DNA of 64,000 nucleotides from Sphingomonas changnyeongensis. GTDB taxonomy: Bacteria > Pseudomonadota > Alphaproteobacteria > Sphingomonadales > Sphingomonadaceae. Where the stretch lies: the NCBI RefSeq assembly GCF_009913435.1, contig NZ_CP047895.1, positions 938,501-1,002,500 of the forward strand. The letters run 5' to 3'. The position numbers and the translations under genes were made by a program. Positions within the stretch are counted from its first letter, which is position 1. The number at the start of each line of letters is the position of its first letter. Below, piece after piece: positions 28,065 through 37,910 of this stretch. The notes beneath the pieces were generated by a model. The model ran no database searches, was not told the origin of the DNA, and saw only the letters and a program-made list of their open reading frames with translations.

Positions 28065-28325
28065 ATTTCCCCCGAAGACGATAGCAATAACAGGCTAAGG
28101 CAGGTGTGCTGTTTCTGTCCAGCGGCTCTTCAGCGGTGTTTCGAAACGGGACCGCTTGGTTGTTGCAGCCTCTCCCTCTCACCGACCCTCTCATGCGAAA
28201 TCACGCCGATGGTGTCGCGACAGCTTGTGGCCGGCAGACGCGGCGGTGTTTCTTGCAGAGGCTGAGGCGCCTCGACCCATAAAGCTCCTTCGGGCGCTGC
28301 GTCGTGATGCGCCGGGGCGTGCGGG

Positions 28326-28877
28326 TCAGCTCAGCCGGTCGATCTTGGCCTGAAGTGCGGCCAGCTGGTCCTTGAGCGCGGCGATGTCGTCGTCCTTGCG
28401 GTCGCCCGGCTGCGCGTCGTCCTGGCCCTGGCGGGTCTGGAAGGCGCTGGCGGCGGCTTCGAACATTTCCATGTTGCGGCGCGCGATCTCGGCGAACGGG
28501 CCGCCGGCGAACGCGCCCTGCATCGCCTTGTGGAACTGCGCCTGGTTGCGGCGGAACGCCTCCATCGACGCTTCCAGATATTGGGGCACCATCGCCTGCA
28601 TTGAGTCGCCATACATGGCGATCAGCTGGCGCAGAAAGCTGACGGGCAGCATCGTCTGGCCGCGCTGTTCCTCGTCCATGATGATCTGGGTCAGGACGCT
28701 GTGGGTGATGTCTTCGTCGCTCTTGGCGTCGCGAACCTCGAATTCGCGGCCCTCGCGGACCATCTGGGCCAGATGGTCGAGCGTGATGTAGCTCGACGTT
28801 TCGGTATTGTAGAGCCGGCGGTTCGCGTATTTCTTGATGATCACGACGCCCTGGGCGCGGTTCGGATTCTTGGCCAT
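28326..28877 (-). CDS. phaR: Polyhydroxyalkanoate synthesis repressor PhaR
   Basis: A 183-residue regulator that binds both DNA and PHA granules. The N-terminal PHB/PHA accumulation DNA-binding domain is clear (VVIIKKYANRRLYNTETSSY, about 10-29), followed by the regulatory segment ITHSVLTQIIMDEEQRG and a Gln/Ala-rich C-terminal helix with heptad-like leucines. The start at 28877 fits the family N terminus MAKNPNRAQG. Its ATG is back to back with the proposed ATG of the PhaC-like gene on the other strand. Confidence 0.93.
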   Translation of the reverse strand: MAKNPNRAQGVVIIKKYANRRLYNTETSSYITLDHLAQMVREGREFEVRDAKSDEDITHSVLTQIIMDEEQRGQTMLPVSFLRQLIAMYGDSMQAMVPQYLEASMEAFRRNQAQFHKAMQGAFAGGPFAEIARRNMEMFEAAASAFQTRQGQDDAQPGDRKDDDIAALKDQLAALQAKIDRLS

Positions 28878-29957
28878 GCAGATTGTCCCGCAAGAAAGTT
28901 CAGGCCCGGTAGCACCGGCTGTTGATGCGGCGCAACATGGCCCGCGTCCATTACCCTTGTTTATCGATCTGCTCCGCGCCGAACTGGCCGGGGAACCGGT
29001 GCGGCTGGCGGCCGCGCTCGCCGGGCTGCGCGCCTTCCAGGCCGCGCCGCGCGCCGCGCCGCTGCCCACCATGCCTGAAGTGGCGCGGGTGGGGCGGGCC
29101 TGTGTCCGCGATTATGGGGGAGCGGGGCCGCCAATGCTGTTCGTGCCCTCGCTCATCAACCCGCCGGACATCCTCGACCTGACGGCGGAACAGTCGCTGC
29201 TGCGCTGGCTGGCGGGCCGGGGGGTGCGCCCGCTGCTGGTCGACTGGGGTGTTCCCGCGCCGCACGATCCGCATGATGTCGCCAGCCATGTCGAGGCGCT
29301 GCTCATCCCGCTGATCGCCGCGCTCGGCACGCCGCTGCATCTGGCCGGCTATTGCCTGGGGGCACGATGGCGCTGGCGGCGGCGGTCCATGTCCGCCCGC
29401 TCAGCCTGACGCTGATCGCCGCCCCCTGGCGCTTTTCCGGTTATGACGACGGCGCGCGCGCGGCGATTTCGGCGCTGTGGGATGCCGCGCACCCGGCCTG
29501 TGCGACGCTCGGCCTTGTGCCGGTCGAGGTGTTGCAGACCGGTTTCTGGCGTCTCGATCCGGTCCGCACGGTCGCCAAATATGCGCGCTTTGCCGCGATG
29601 CCGCCGGGCAGCGCCGAGGCGCGGGCGTTCATCGCGCTCGAGGACTGGGCCAATGACGGCGCGCCGCTGACCTTCGCCGCCGGGCGCGAGCTGTTCGACG
29701 ATTTCTATGCCGCCGACCTGCCCGGCAGCGGTCGCTGGCGCGTGGGCGGCATGGCGGTGACGCCAGAGGCGCTGACCTGTCCGGCGGCCGAGTTCGTGTC
29801 GCGCACCGACCGGATCGTGCCCCCCGGCGCGGCGGCGGGGCTGGCGGAATCGCACCGGATCGATCTCGGCCATGTCGGGATGATTGTCGGCGGGCGGGCG
29901 CGGGCGGTGCTGTGGGAGCCGCTGGCCGACTGGCTTTCGCAGGTGCGGCAAAGCTGA
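28876..29957 (+). CDS. PhaC-like polyhydroxyalkanoate synthase/hydrolase (one frameshift)
   Basis: An alpha/beta hydrolase related to PHA synthases. The nucleophile elbow is GYCLGG with Cys, as in PhaC, preceded by LLVDWGVPAP. The catalytic Asp lies in SRTDRIVPP and the His in LGHVGMIVGG. The frame breaks in five G at 29358-29362, exactly within the elbow; one added G restores it and gives 360 residues, shorter than class I PhaC. The ATG at 28876 overlaps the phaR start codon on the other strand; a TTG at 28957 is an alternative start. Confidence 0.75.
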
Positions 29958-30010
29958 TACGCGGCCGGGCGACAACACATTACAGCACCGAACGCTTGAG
30001 GATCCCCGCC

Positions 30011-31194
30011 ATGACCGACCCTAAACAGGATATCGTCATCACCGCCGCGCGGCGCACCCCCGTCGGCAGCTTCATGGGCAGCTTTGCCGCCACCCCCGCG
30101 CATGAACTGGGCCGCGTTGCGATCATGGCCGCGCTTGCCGATGCGGGCGTCGCCGGAGAGGATGTGTCCGAAGTCGTCCTGGGCCAGGTGCTGACCGCAG
30201 CCCAGGGGCAGAACCCGGCCCGCCAGGCGGCAATGGCCGCCGGCATCCCGCAGGAAGTACCGGCCTGGGGCGTCAACCAGGTCTGCGGCTCGGGCCTGCG
30301 CGCGGTGGCGACGGCTGCGCAGATGATCGCCGCCGGCGATGCAACGATCATGGTGGCGGGCGGACAGGAAAACATGTCGCTCAGCCCCATGCCCAGGCGC
30401 TGCGCGCCGGGGCGAAAATGGGCGCGGTCGAGCTGGTCGACACGATGATCAGGGACGGCCTGACCGACGTGTTCAACGGCTATCACATGGGCATCACGGC
30501 TGAAAATCTGGCCGAGCGTTACCAGATCGGCCGTGCCGAGCAGGATGCGTTCGCCGCCCAGTCCCAGAACAAGGCCGAACGCGCCCGCGCCGATGGCCGC
30601 TTTGCGGGCGAAATCGCGCCCGTCACCGTCAAGGGCCGCAAGGGCGATGTGGTGGTCGACCGGGACGAGTTCATCCGCGACGGCGTGACCGCCGACGCCC
30701 TGTCGGGCCTGCGCCCGGCATTCAAGAAGGACGGCACCGTAACCGCCGGCAATGCATCGGGCATCAATGACGGCGCGGCCGCGTTGGTACTGATGAGCCG
30801 GGCTGAGGCGGAACGGCGCGGTGCGCCGGTGCTGGCGCGCATCGCCGGCTGGGCCTCTTCGGGCGTCGACCCGGCGGTGATGGGGATCGGCCCCGCCCCC
30901 GCCAGCCGCCGCGCGCTTGCCCGCGCGGGATGGAGCATCGGCGACCTTGATCTCATCGAGGCGAACGAGGCCTTTGCCGCCCAGGCGCTGGCGGTGGGCC
31001 GCGAACTGGGCTGGGATCCGGAGCGGGTGAACGTCAATGGCGGCGCGATCGCGATCGGCCACCCGATCGGGGCCAGCGGGGCGCGAATCCTCGTCACGCT
31101 CCTCCATGAAATGCAGCGCCGCGACGCGAAAAAGGGGCTTGCCACCTTGTGCATCGGCGGCGGCATGGGCGTCGCGCTTTGCGTGGAGCGCTGA
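30011..31194 (+). CDS. phaA: Acetyl-CoA C-acetyltransferase (biosynthetic thiolase; one frameshift)
   Basis: Condenses two acetyl-CoA to acetoacetyl-CoA, the first step of PHB synthesis. The nucleophile is Cys92 ([11 protein letters not shown]), the substrate His lies in [16 protein letters not shown], and the second catalytic Cys in [10 protein letters not shown]. The frame breaks in CCCC at 30385-30388; one added C restores [14 protein letters not shown] and gives 394 residues, the usual size. GAGGATC lies upstream of the ATG. The position after a PhaC-like gene and phaR supports a PHA role; no phaB reductase is nearby, so the symbol is tentative. Confidence 0.88.
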
Positions 31195-31260
31195 CTCATT
31201 GCCGGTGCTGATCGCTGTGATTTGCGATCGGCCTTAACCTAAGTTGTTGTTTCTGAACGT

Positions 31261-31296
31261 CGCCCCGGTCGCGCCCCCGCGCGGCCGGGGCGTTTT
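31261..31296 (+). terminator. Factor-independent terminator after the thiolase gene
   Basis: A GC-rich stem with arms CGCCCCGG... and ...CCGGGGCG (31261-31273 with about 31278-31292) is followed by TTTT (31293-31296). It lies 66 bases after the thiolase stop and separates it from the TonB receptor gene. Confidence 0.75.
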
Positions 31297-31338
31297 GCGT
31301 TGCGGAAATGCAACACCCGGGCGGGTTATGAACAGTTT

Positions 31339-31358
31339 GTGAATTCCTTTGGATTCAC
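31339..31358. promoter_or_regulatory. Dyad upstream of the TonB-dependent receptor
   Basis: GTGAAT (31339-31344) and ATTCAC (31353-31358) form a 6-bp dyad with 8 bases between, about 80 bases before the receptor start. It could be an operator for the receptor. This is a visual match only. Confidence 0.25.
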
Positions 31359-31436
31359 GATCTTGCAATGTCCGTGAAATTTTCGTTCGTAAACGGCGGT
31401 TCAAGCGCTTCGGCGCTGCTCAAGACCGGGGGATTT

Positions 31437-34400
31437 ATGTCATCTTATCGCTTTCTGGCGGCCACTGCGCTCGCCGGTATTTCTCTGATCGCAGTTGCCG
31501 CGCCAGCGCAGGCGCAGGTCAGTGACGCCACTACGACGGCGGCGTCGACCGAAGAAGAAAAAGTGATCACGGTCACCGGCTCGCGTATCCGTCGCTCGAC
31601 CGCATTCGACACGCTCGAGCCGGCGCTCGTCATCAGCGCCGAGTATCTCGACAGCCGCGCGCTGACCAACGTCGCCGACGCGCTCAACGAGTTGCCGGGC
31701 TTTGGTGTCGGCGTCACGCCGGAAGGCGGTCAGTCCGGCTTCGGCGTCGGCCAGAACTTCGTCAACCGGTTCGGCCTCGGCTCGGCCCGCACGTTGACGG
31801 TGGTGAACGGCCGTCGCTTCGTGTCGTCGAACGCCCCGACCATTTTCGGTCCGGCGGCGGCGGGGCTTCAGGTCGACCTGAACGTCATTCCGTCGATCAT
31901 GGTGGACCGCATCGACAATCTGAGCATCGGCGGTGCGCCGACCTATGGCTCGGACGCAATCGCGGGCACGGTCAACATCATCCTGCGTGAAAAGTTCCAG
32001 GGTTTTGAGGTTCGTGCCCTGGGCGGCATTACCCAGCGCGGTGACGCCGAGCGTTATTCGTTCCAGGCTCTGGCCGGGTTCAACTTCGGCGCCGATGATC
32101 GCGGCAACTTCATGATCTCGGGCAGCTATGACAAGGCGAACGGCCTGATCTCGACCGAGCGTCGTCGTTTCGCGCAGGGGCTGACCGCGCGCCCGAACCC
32201 GCTGGCATCGTCGGTTGCCGCCGGCCGTACGCCGGGCAATGACGGCCGTCTCTTCAACACGCCGTTCAACACCGGCAACAACGACAATATCCCGAACTCG
32301 GTCTACATCCGTGACGACCGGTTCAGCGTGTTCACCGGCGGCGGCCTGCTGTTCCCGGCGACGGGCGCGTTCAACCTTGCGACCGGTGCGCCGCGCGGCT
32401 TCGGTGCGGCCGGCACCACCAATCTGGCGTTCAACAGCCAGGGCCGTCTTTTCGACTTCAATCCTGGCACGCCGTTCGGCAACAACAATGCCAGCGGCGG
32501 CGATGGTTTCAACCTGAATGAAACCCTGCCGCTGCTCAGCCCGCTCGAGCGTTACACCGCGACCGCGCAGCTGCATTACGAAGTGGCGGACAATATCCGG
32601 TTCTTCAGTGAAGGCACCTTCTACCGGGCCGATTCGCTCGAGCTCGTCGACCAGCCGATCTACCAGTCGAACCTGTTCGGCGGTCTGTCGGGCCCGCTGA
32701 CCTTCTCCGCGAATGACCCGCGCCTGCACCCGGACGATCGGGCGCGGCTGGCGGCGCTGGGCGTCACCGATTTTCGTCTGACCCGTGCGTCGCGCGACAT
32801 CGTCGAAAACAACGCTCGCGGTCGCAACCAGCTGTACCGCATCGTTGGCGGCTTTGACGGCTCGTTCGAGATCGGCGGTCGTAAGTTCTACTGGGAAGCC
32901 TCGGCCAATTATGGCCGCTCGACCGGCACCTACACCCAGACGGTTCTCGATCAGCAGCGTTTCTCGAATGCGATCAACGTGACCACCAACGCGCAGGGCC
33001 AGATCGTCTGTAATCCGACGCCGACGCGCAACGTCGCGCCGGGCGGGGTGGCCCCGATCGCCGATGCCGCGTGCGTGCCGCTCAACGTGTTCGGCGAAGG
33101 TATCCCGTCGCAGGCCGCGCTTGATTATGTGACGACCCGCACCCGCACGCGCGCCGTGCTCGAACAGCAGGTCTACAACATCAACGTCAGCGGCTCGCCG
33201 TTCTCGCTCTGGGCAGGGGATGTCAGCGTCGTCGCCGGCTTCGAGCACCGTGTCGAAAGCGGCGCGTTCCGCCCGGATGCGTTCCAGATCGCCGGTCGCG
33301 GCCGCGCGGTGGCGATCCTCGGCAACCAGGGCAGCTTCTCGACCCGGGAAGTGTTCGGCGAAGTGCTGGTGCCGCTGATCTCGCCGCAGAACGACATCAA
33401 GTTCTTCCACCGCCTCGAGTTTGAAGGGAAGATCCGCTACGTCGACAATACGGTGAACGGCGGCTTCACCGCCTATACGCTGGGCGGCCGGTGGGAACCG
33501 GTTCGCGACATGCAGATCCGCGGGAACTTCACCCGTTCGCTGCGCGCCCCGGCGATCACCGAGCTGTTCACGCCGATCTCGAACATCTTCACGGCGGTTC
33601 CGGATCCGTGCGACTCGCGCAACGTCAATGGCGGTGCGCGGCCGGATGTGCGCCGGGCGAACTGTGCGGCCTTCTATCGGCAGTTCAACCTCAACCCGGC
33701 GAGCTTCCAGTCGTCGGCGAACGATGCGACCATCCCGGGCATCTCCGGCGGTGATCCCAATCTCGACAATGAACGGTCGAACAGCTGGACGGTCGGCGTC
33801 GTGCTGCAGCCGCGCGGTGTGCCGGGCCTTCGCCTGGCTGCTGACTGGCAGCAGATCACGATCCGTGGCCCGATCGCCAATCTGACCGCGGCCCAGATTG
33901 CATCCGGGTGCTTCGACAACACCAACTTCGATACGACCGATGTCACCCGGGCGAACAGCTTCTGCGAGCGCATCACCCGTCTGCCCAATGGCCAGATCGT
34001 CAGCGATCCGCAGACCCCGGGCATCCGCACAGGCTTCGTCAATGGCGAACGGATCGATTTCCGCGGCGCGACCGCCGAGATCGGCTACAACTTCAGCATC
34101 GACAAGGTCGGTCAGTTCGACATCAACGCTACCCTGTTCCATCTCGACCGGCTTGATTTCAACATCAACGGGATCGTGCCGGATCCGAGCGTTGCCGAAC
34201 TGGGCAACTCGCGCTGGCAGGGCCAGCTGAACCTTGGCTACACCCGTGGCCGGTTCGGCTGGGATATCCAGGCCAACTTCGTCAGCGCGGCGGCGATCAA
34301 TATTCTCGACGTGTTCGAGACCCGTGATCGTATCCGCTTCGACGAACAGATCCTGTGGAACACCACGCTGTCGTACAAGTTGCGTGAGAACAGCGTCATC

Positions 34401-34520
34401 CGTCTGACGGTGACCAACCTGTTCGACATCGATCCGCCCTATCCGCTGGCGGGTGCGGCGATCGGTGCCTATGATACGCTGGGTCGGCGCGCGGCGCTCC
34501 AGCTGATCCATAAGTTCTGA
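31437..34520 (+). CDS. TonB-dependent outer-membrane receptor
   Basis: A 1027-residue outer-membrane transporter. It has a signal peptide (cleavage after AQAQ, residue 27), a TonB-box-like segment EEEKVITVTGSRI, a plug domain with NVADALNELPG and TLTVVNGRRF, and a long barrel ending in an aromatic residue (LQLIHKF). I prefer the ATG at 31437 because GGGGG lies just upstream and the signal peptide starts there; an in-frame ATG at 31368 adds 23 residues. The substrate cannot be read from sequence, and no neighbouring transporter gives a clue. Confidence 0.92.
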   Translation: MSSYRFLAATALAGISLIAVAAPAQAQVSDATTTAASTEEEKVITVTGSRIRRSTAFDTLEPALVISAEYLDSRALTNVADALNELPGFGVGVTPEGGQSGFGVGQNFVNRFGLGSARTLTVVNGRRFVSSNAPTIFGPAAAGLQVDLNVIPSIMVDRIDNLSIGGAPTYGSDAIAGTVNIILREKFQGFEVRALGGITQRGDAERYSFQALAGFNFGADDRGNFMISGSYDKANGLISTERRRFAQGLTARPNPLASSVAAGRTPGNDGRLFNTPFNTGNNDNIPNSVYIRDDRFSVFTGGGLLFPATGAFNLATGAPRGFGAAGTTNLAFNSQGRLFDFNPGTPFGNNNASGGDGFNLNETLPLLSPLERYTATAQLHYEVADNIRFFSEGTFYRADSLELVDQPIYQSNLFGGLSGPLTFSANDPRLHPDDRARLAALGVTDFRLTRASRDIVENNARGRNQLYRIVGGFDGSFEIGGRKFYWEASANYGRSTGTYTQTVLDQQRFSNAINVTTNAQGQIVCNPTPTRNVAPGGVAPIADAACVPLNVFGEGIPSQAALDYVTTRTRTRAVLEQQVYNINVSGSPFSLWAGDVSVVAGFEHRVESGAFRPDAFQIAGRGRAVAILGNQGSFSTREVFGEVLVPLISPQNDIKFFHRLEFEGKIRYVDNTVNGGFTAYTLGGRWEPVRDMQIRGNFTRSLRAPAITELFTPISNIFTAVPDPCDSRNVNGGARPDVRRANCAAFYRQFNLNPASFQSSANDATIPGISGGDPNLDNERSNSWTVGVVLQPRGVPGLRLAADWQQITIRGPIANLTAAQIASGCFDNTNFDTTDVTRANSFCERITRLPNGQIVSDPQTPGIRTGFVNGERIDFRGATAEIGYNFSIDKVGQFDINATLFHLDRLDFNINGIVPDPSVAELGNSRWQGQLNLGYTRGRFGWDIQANFVSAAAINILDVFETRDRIRFDEQILWNTTLSYKLRENSVIRLTVTNLFDIDPPYPLAGAAIGAYDTLGRRAALQLIHKF

Positions 34521-34543
34521 TCCGGCATTCACGCCGAACATGG

Positions 34544-34577
34544 AAAGGGCCGGTCGTTTGACCGGCCCTTTCTGTTT
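34544..34577 (+). terminator. Factor-independent terminator of the TonB receptor gene
   Basis: A perfect 12-bp stem (34544-34555 with 34560-34571, loop GTTT) with A on the 5' side and CTTTCTGTTTT on the 3' side. It starts 24 bases after the receptor stop codon. Confidence 0.9.
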
Positions 34578-34709
34578 TGCGGATCAGATGCGCCGCACCG
34601 GCCCGTCGGCCGGCATCTCACGCCGTTATGGCGAAGCTGAAACAAGGCAGTGGGCAGCACCGGGCTGCCGTGCAGCAAAGCGGAATCACGCCCGTGAGCG
34701 GGACGCAGG

Positions 34710-35750
34710 TCAGGCCCAGATGCGCGCGAAACGCCCGCCAAGGCCGGTCAGCAGCTCATACTGGCTGATCCCCGCCGCCTGGGCGGTCGCGGGCAAGGCG
34801 AAATCAAGGCCCAGCCAGTCACCCTCGCGCAGGTCGGGGGCGTTGGTCACATCGACCGCGACCAGATCCATCGACACCCGACCGCGCAACGGCAGCCGCC
34901 GGTCTCCGGCCAGCGCCACGCCATGCCCGGTCAGCGCGCGCGGATAGCCATCGGCATAGCCGAGGTTGAGGATCGCGATCTCGCTGTCGACCGGGGCGGT
35001 CCACAGCGCGTTATAGCCGACGCCTGCCCCCGCAGGGACAAGGCGGCGCTGGATGATCTGCGCCTCGGGGAAAGCCACCTGCGCGATCGCACCCGCCGCC
35101 TCGCCGCGCGGCACGCCGCCATAAAGCGCGAGGCCCGGCCGGGTCAGGTCGAACGCATAATCGGGGCCCAGACAGATGCCGGCCGAGTTGGCGAGGCTCA
35201 GCCGCCGGTGCGCGACATGCGGCGCGACATCGTGCAGAGCGGCGCGCTGCGCGGCGTTCGACGCCCGGTCCTCATCTGCCGAGGCGAGGTGGCTCATCAG
35301 CGTGTCGACCGCGATCCCGTCGAGCAGCCCGGCACCCACGTCAGCCGGCGACAGGCCCAGCCGGCTGATCCCGGTATCGACCATCAAATCGCATGCCCCG
35401 CCCCCGGCGGCGCGCCAGCGCTGCACCTGTTCGGGGCTGTTGAGCACCGGCCGCGCATCGACGCTGGCCGCCAGCGCCATATCCTCGGCCCTGATCCCGT
35501 GCAGCACCGACAGCGCGACCCCGGCGGGCAGCGGCATCAGCGCCGCCGCCTCCGCCCAGGTTGCGACGAAGAAATCGCGGCACCCGGCGGCCGCCAGCCG
35601 CTCCATCACCGCGCGCGCGCCAAGGCCATAGCCATCGGCCTTGATCGCGGCACCACAGGCCGCAGCGCCGCCCCGCGCGCGGAGCCAGCGCCAGTTGGCG
35701 ACAAGGGCAGCGCCGTCGAGGCGCAGGCGGAGCGGGGCAGCGATCGTCAC
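34710..35750 (-). CDS. alr: Alanine racemase
   Basis: A PLP enzyme interconverting L- and D-alanine for cell-wall synthesis. The PLP lysine is Lys37 in AAIKADGYGLG. The second catalytic residue, Tyr, lies in GVGYNALWTAP, and RVSMDLVAVD precedes the C-terminal domain. Length 346 is slightly short but complete. The start is a GTG behind GGGGG. It is separate from the MFS gene upstream, with a nested palindrome between them. Confidence 0.95.
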   Translation of the reverse strand: MTIAAPLRLRLDGAALVANWRWLRARGGAAACGAAIKADGYGLGARAVMERLAAAGCRDFFVATWAEAAALMPLPAGVALSVLHGIRAEDMALAASVDARPVLNSPEQVQRWRAAGGGACDLMVDTGISRLGLSPADVGAGLLDGIAVDTLMSHLASADEDRASNAAQRAALHDVAPHVAHRRLSLANSAGICLGPDYAFDLTRPGLALYGGVPRGEAAGAIAQVAFPEAQIIQRRLVPAGAGVGYNALWTAPVDSEIAILNLGYADGYPRALTGHGVALAGDRRLPLRGRVSMDLVAVDVTNAPDLREGDWLGLDFALPATAQAAGISQYELLTGLGGRFARIWA

Positions 35751-35765
35751 ACCCCCGGGGCTAGA

Positions 35766-35809
35766 GCATTTTGAAGCCGGGTGGAATCACCCGGCGACCG
35801 GGAAAATGC
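35766..35809. repeat. Nested palindrome between alr and the MFS gene
   Basis: Outer arms GCATTTT (35766-35772) and AAAATGC (35803-35809) enclose an inner perfect hairpin GCCGGGTG / CACCCGGC (35776-35783 with 35788-35795, loop GAAT). It resembles the short intergenic palindromes common in alphaproteobacteria. It may also end the transcript of the MFS gene. Confidence 0.5.
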
Positions 35810-35869
35810 GGCCACGCAACAGCCCGGAGCGGGCCGGCCGGTGTCAGCCCGGCCCGGCCCGCCCGCTCC

Positions 35870-37474
35870 TCACCCATGCAGGTCGAGATCGCCGCGCTTC
35901 AGGAACAGCGCCGTCACCAGCGCCGCCATCGCCACCACCGCCCAGCAATACCAGAGGCCCGAATAGGGATCGCCGGTCTTGGCGATGATCAGCTGGCTGA
36001 CAAAGGGCAGGAAGCCGCCGAAATAGCCGGTGCCGATATGATAGGGGATCGACATCGAGCTGTAGCGGATGCGCGCCGGGAACAGCTCGGTCAGCAGCGC
36101 CGCGACCGGGCCATAGGTCATGCCCGACAGCGCGCTCAGCGCCATGATGCCGGCCAGGATGACGAGGATGTCGGTCGTGCCCGGCCGCACCCGGCCGAGA
36201 TCATAGCCCGCCTCGGCCAGTGCCTTGTCCAGCTCCGCGGCGGTCGGATAGTCGCCCGCGCTCATCCGCGCATCGCCGATGATCACGCCGGTCAGGCTGG
36301 CGTCGGTCGAATAGGGAACGCCGCGTTTGGACAGCATGTCGAGCGCCTGGCCGCACGGCGTCGCCTGGGTCTTGGCAAAGGGGTTGTAGCGGCAATCCGC
36401 GCCGCCGACGACGATCGGCGCGCGCCGCGCGGCATCCGACAGCCCCGGATTGGCGGCATTGCCCATCATCGTGAAGATCGGAAACAGGAACAGCAGCGTC
36501 AGCAGATAGCCGACCAGGATCGGCGTCTTGCGGCCGACCTTGTCCGACAGCCAGCCGAACAGCACGAAGAAGATCAGCCCCGCCGCCGCACCCAGCCCGA
36601 CGAGCAGCTGCGCGACAGCCGGTTCGAGCTTCATCGCGTTCTGGAGGAAATAGAGCGCCTGGAACATCGCCGTGTACCAGATCACCGTCAGCCCCGCCGC
36701 GATCCCGAACAGGGCGACGAACAGCCGACGGCCATTGCCCGGATAGGTGAAGGTTTCCTTGAGCGGGTTCTGCGCCGTCTCCCCGGCTTCCTTCATCGCG
36801 CGAAAGACCGGGCTTTCCGACAGTTTCAGCCGCATCCACAGCGAGATGGCGAGCAGCACGAGCGAGAACAGGAACGGGATCCGCCAGCCCCAGGCGTTCC
36901 ACGCCGCCTCGCCCAGCACCATCTCGGTCGCCAGCACGACCGCCAATGACAGGATGAAGCCGCCGGCGACCGACCCCTGGATGAAGCTGGTGTAAAAGCC
37001 GCGCCGCGCGGCGCTTGCATGTTCGGCAACATAGATGGCCGCACCGCCATATTCGCCGCCCAGCGCCAGCCCCTGGACGACGCGGAGGAGGAGCAGGATC
37101 ACCGGCGCCGCCACGCCGATGGTCGCGGCCGATGGCACCATGCCGACCGCCGCTGTTGCCAGCCCCATCAGCGTGATGGTGACGAGAAATGTGTATTTGC
37201 GCCCCAGCCGGTCGCCCAGATAGCCGAACAGCACCGCGCCCAGCGGCCTGACGCCGAAGCCGACCGCAAAGCCCGCCAGCGCGAGCAGCAGCTGCGCGAC
37301 CTCGCTGTCGGCGGGAAAGAAGGTCCGCCCGATGATCGCGGCCAGCGTGCCGTAGATGAAGAAATCATACCATTCGAACACGGTGCCGAGCGCGGAGGCG
37401 GTGATCACCAGCCGCACATCGCTGGTGCTCATTTCCTCGTCCGGTCGGGCTGCCAGGCTTGCCACGCGGTTCAT
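35870..37474 (-). CDS. MFS transporter, metabolite:H+ symporter type
   Basis: A 12-helix major facilitator of the MHS family, which imports organic acids, proline or betaines with protons. Signatures are TVFEWYDFFIYG in helix 1, GYLGDRLGRKYTF between helices 2 and 3, and GWLSDKVGRKTP for the second half. A loop of about 90 residues between helices 9 and 10 contains a CRYNPF...CGQALDML segment with two Cys, which is unusual. The start is unsettled: ATG at 37474, 37507 or 37432. It follows csaA on the same strand. Confidence 0.88.
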   Translation of the reverse strand: MNRVASLAARPDEEMSTSDVRLVITASALGTVFEWYDFFIYGTLAAIIGRTFFPADSEVAQLLLALAGFAVGFGVRPLGAVLFGYLGDRLGRKYTFLVTITLMGLATAAVGMVPSAATIGVAAPVILLLLRVVQGLALGGEYGGAAIYVAEHASAARRGFYTSFIQGSVAGGFILSLAVVLATEMVLGEAAWNAWGWRIPFLFSLVLLAISLWMRLKLSESPVFRAMKEAGETAQNPLKETFTYPGNGRRLFVALFGIAAGLTVIWYTAMFQALYFLQNAMKLEPAVAQLLVGLGAAAGLIFFVLFGWLSDKVGRKTPILVGYLLTLLFLFPIFTMMGNAANPGLSDAARRAPIVVGGADCRYNPFAKTQATPCGQALDMLSKRGVPYSTDASLTGVIIGDARMSAGDYPTAAELDKALAEAGYDLGRVRPGTTDILVILAGIMALSALSGMTYGPVAALLTELFPARIRYSSMSIPYHIGTGYFGGFLPFVSQLIIAKTGDPYSGLWYCWAVVAMAALVTALFLKRGDLDLHG

Positions 37475-37527
37475 CCCCCCTGTCGTTCCGCTTGTCGCTG
37501 GGCCCATCTGCTAAAGAGGGTTGCGGT

Positions 37528-37861
37528 TCAGAACAACCGCCCTCCGTCGGGGACCGGTCTGTCAGGTGCGACCAGCACGATCGCCCCGTCGGCATCGGGC
37601 AGGCCGAGCGTCAGCACTTCCGACATCATCGGGCCGATCTGGCGCGGGGGGGAAGTTGACCACGGCCAGCACCTGCCGGCCGATCAGCGTTTCGGGGGCG
37701 TAATGGCGGGTGATCTGGGCGCTCGATTTCCTGCGCCCCAGTTCGGGTCCGAAATCGATCACCAGCCGGATCGCCGGCTTGCGTGCTTCGGGAAAGGGTT
37801 CGGCGGCGACGATGGTGCCGGCGCGGATGTCGACCCGCGCGAAATCGTCCCAGCTGATCAT
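37528..37861 (-). CDS. csaA: CsaA-like tRNA-binding-domain protein (one frameshift)
   Basis: A small OB-fold protein resembling the tRNA-binding domain (EMAP II/CsaA), proposed to act as an export chaperone in Bacillus. It begins [17 protein letters not shown] and has SSAQITRHY and VVNFPPRQIGP. The last motif is interrupted by one extra base in a run of seven C (G on the plus strand near 37646-37652). Removing one base gives exactly 110 residues, the family length, ending at 37528. It lies between the methyltransferase and MFS genes on one strand. Confidence 0.88.
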
Positions 37862-37910
37862 CGGGCAAGCGGCCGGGCCGCGACATGGTCTGCGCGGCCC
37901 GGCCGGGCGG

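Noticed and set aside
31440-34541. A 1033-codon open frame antisense to the TonB-dependent receptor
   Set aside because: Composition artefact over a well-supported receptor gene; no signal, motif or ribosome site supports it.
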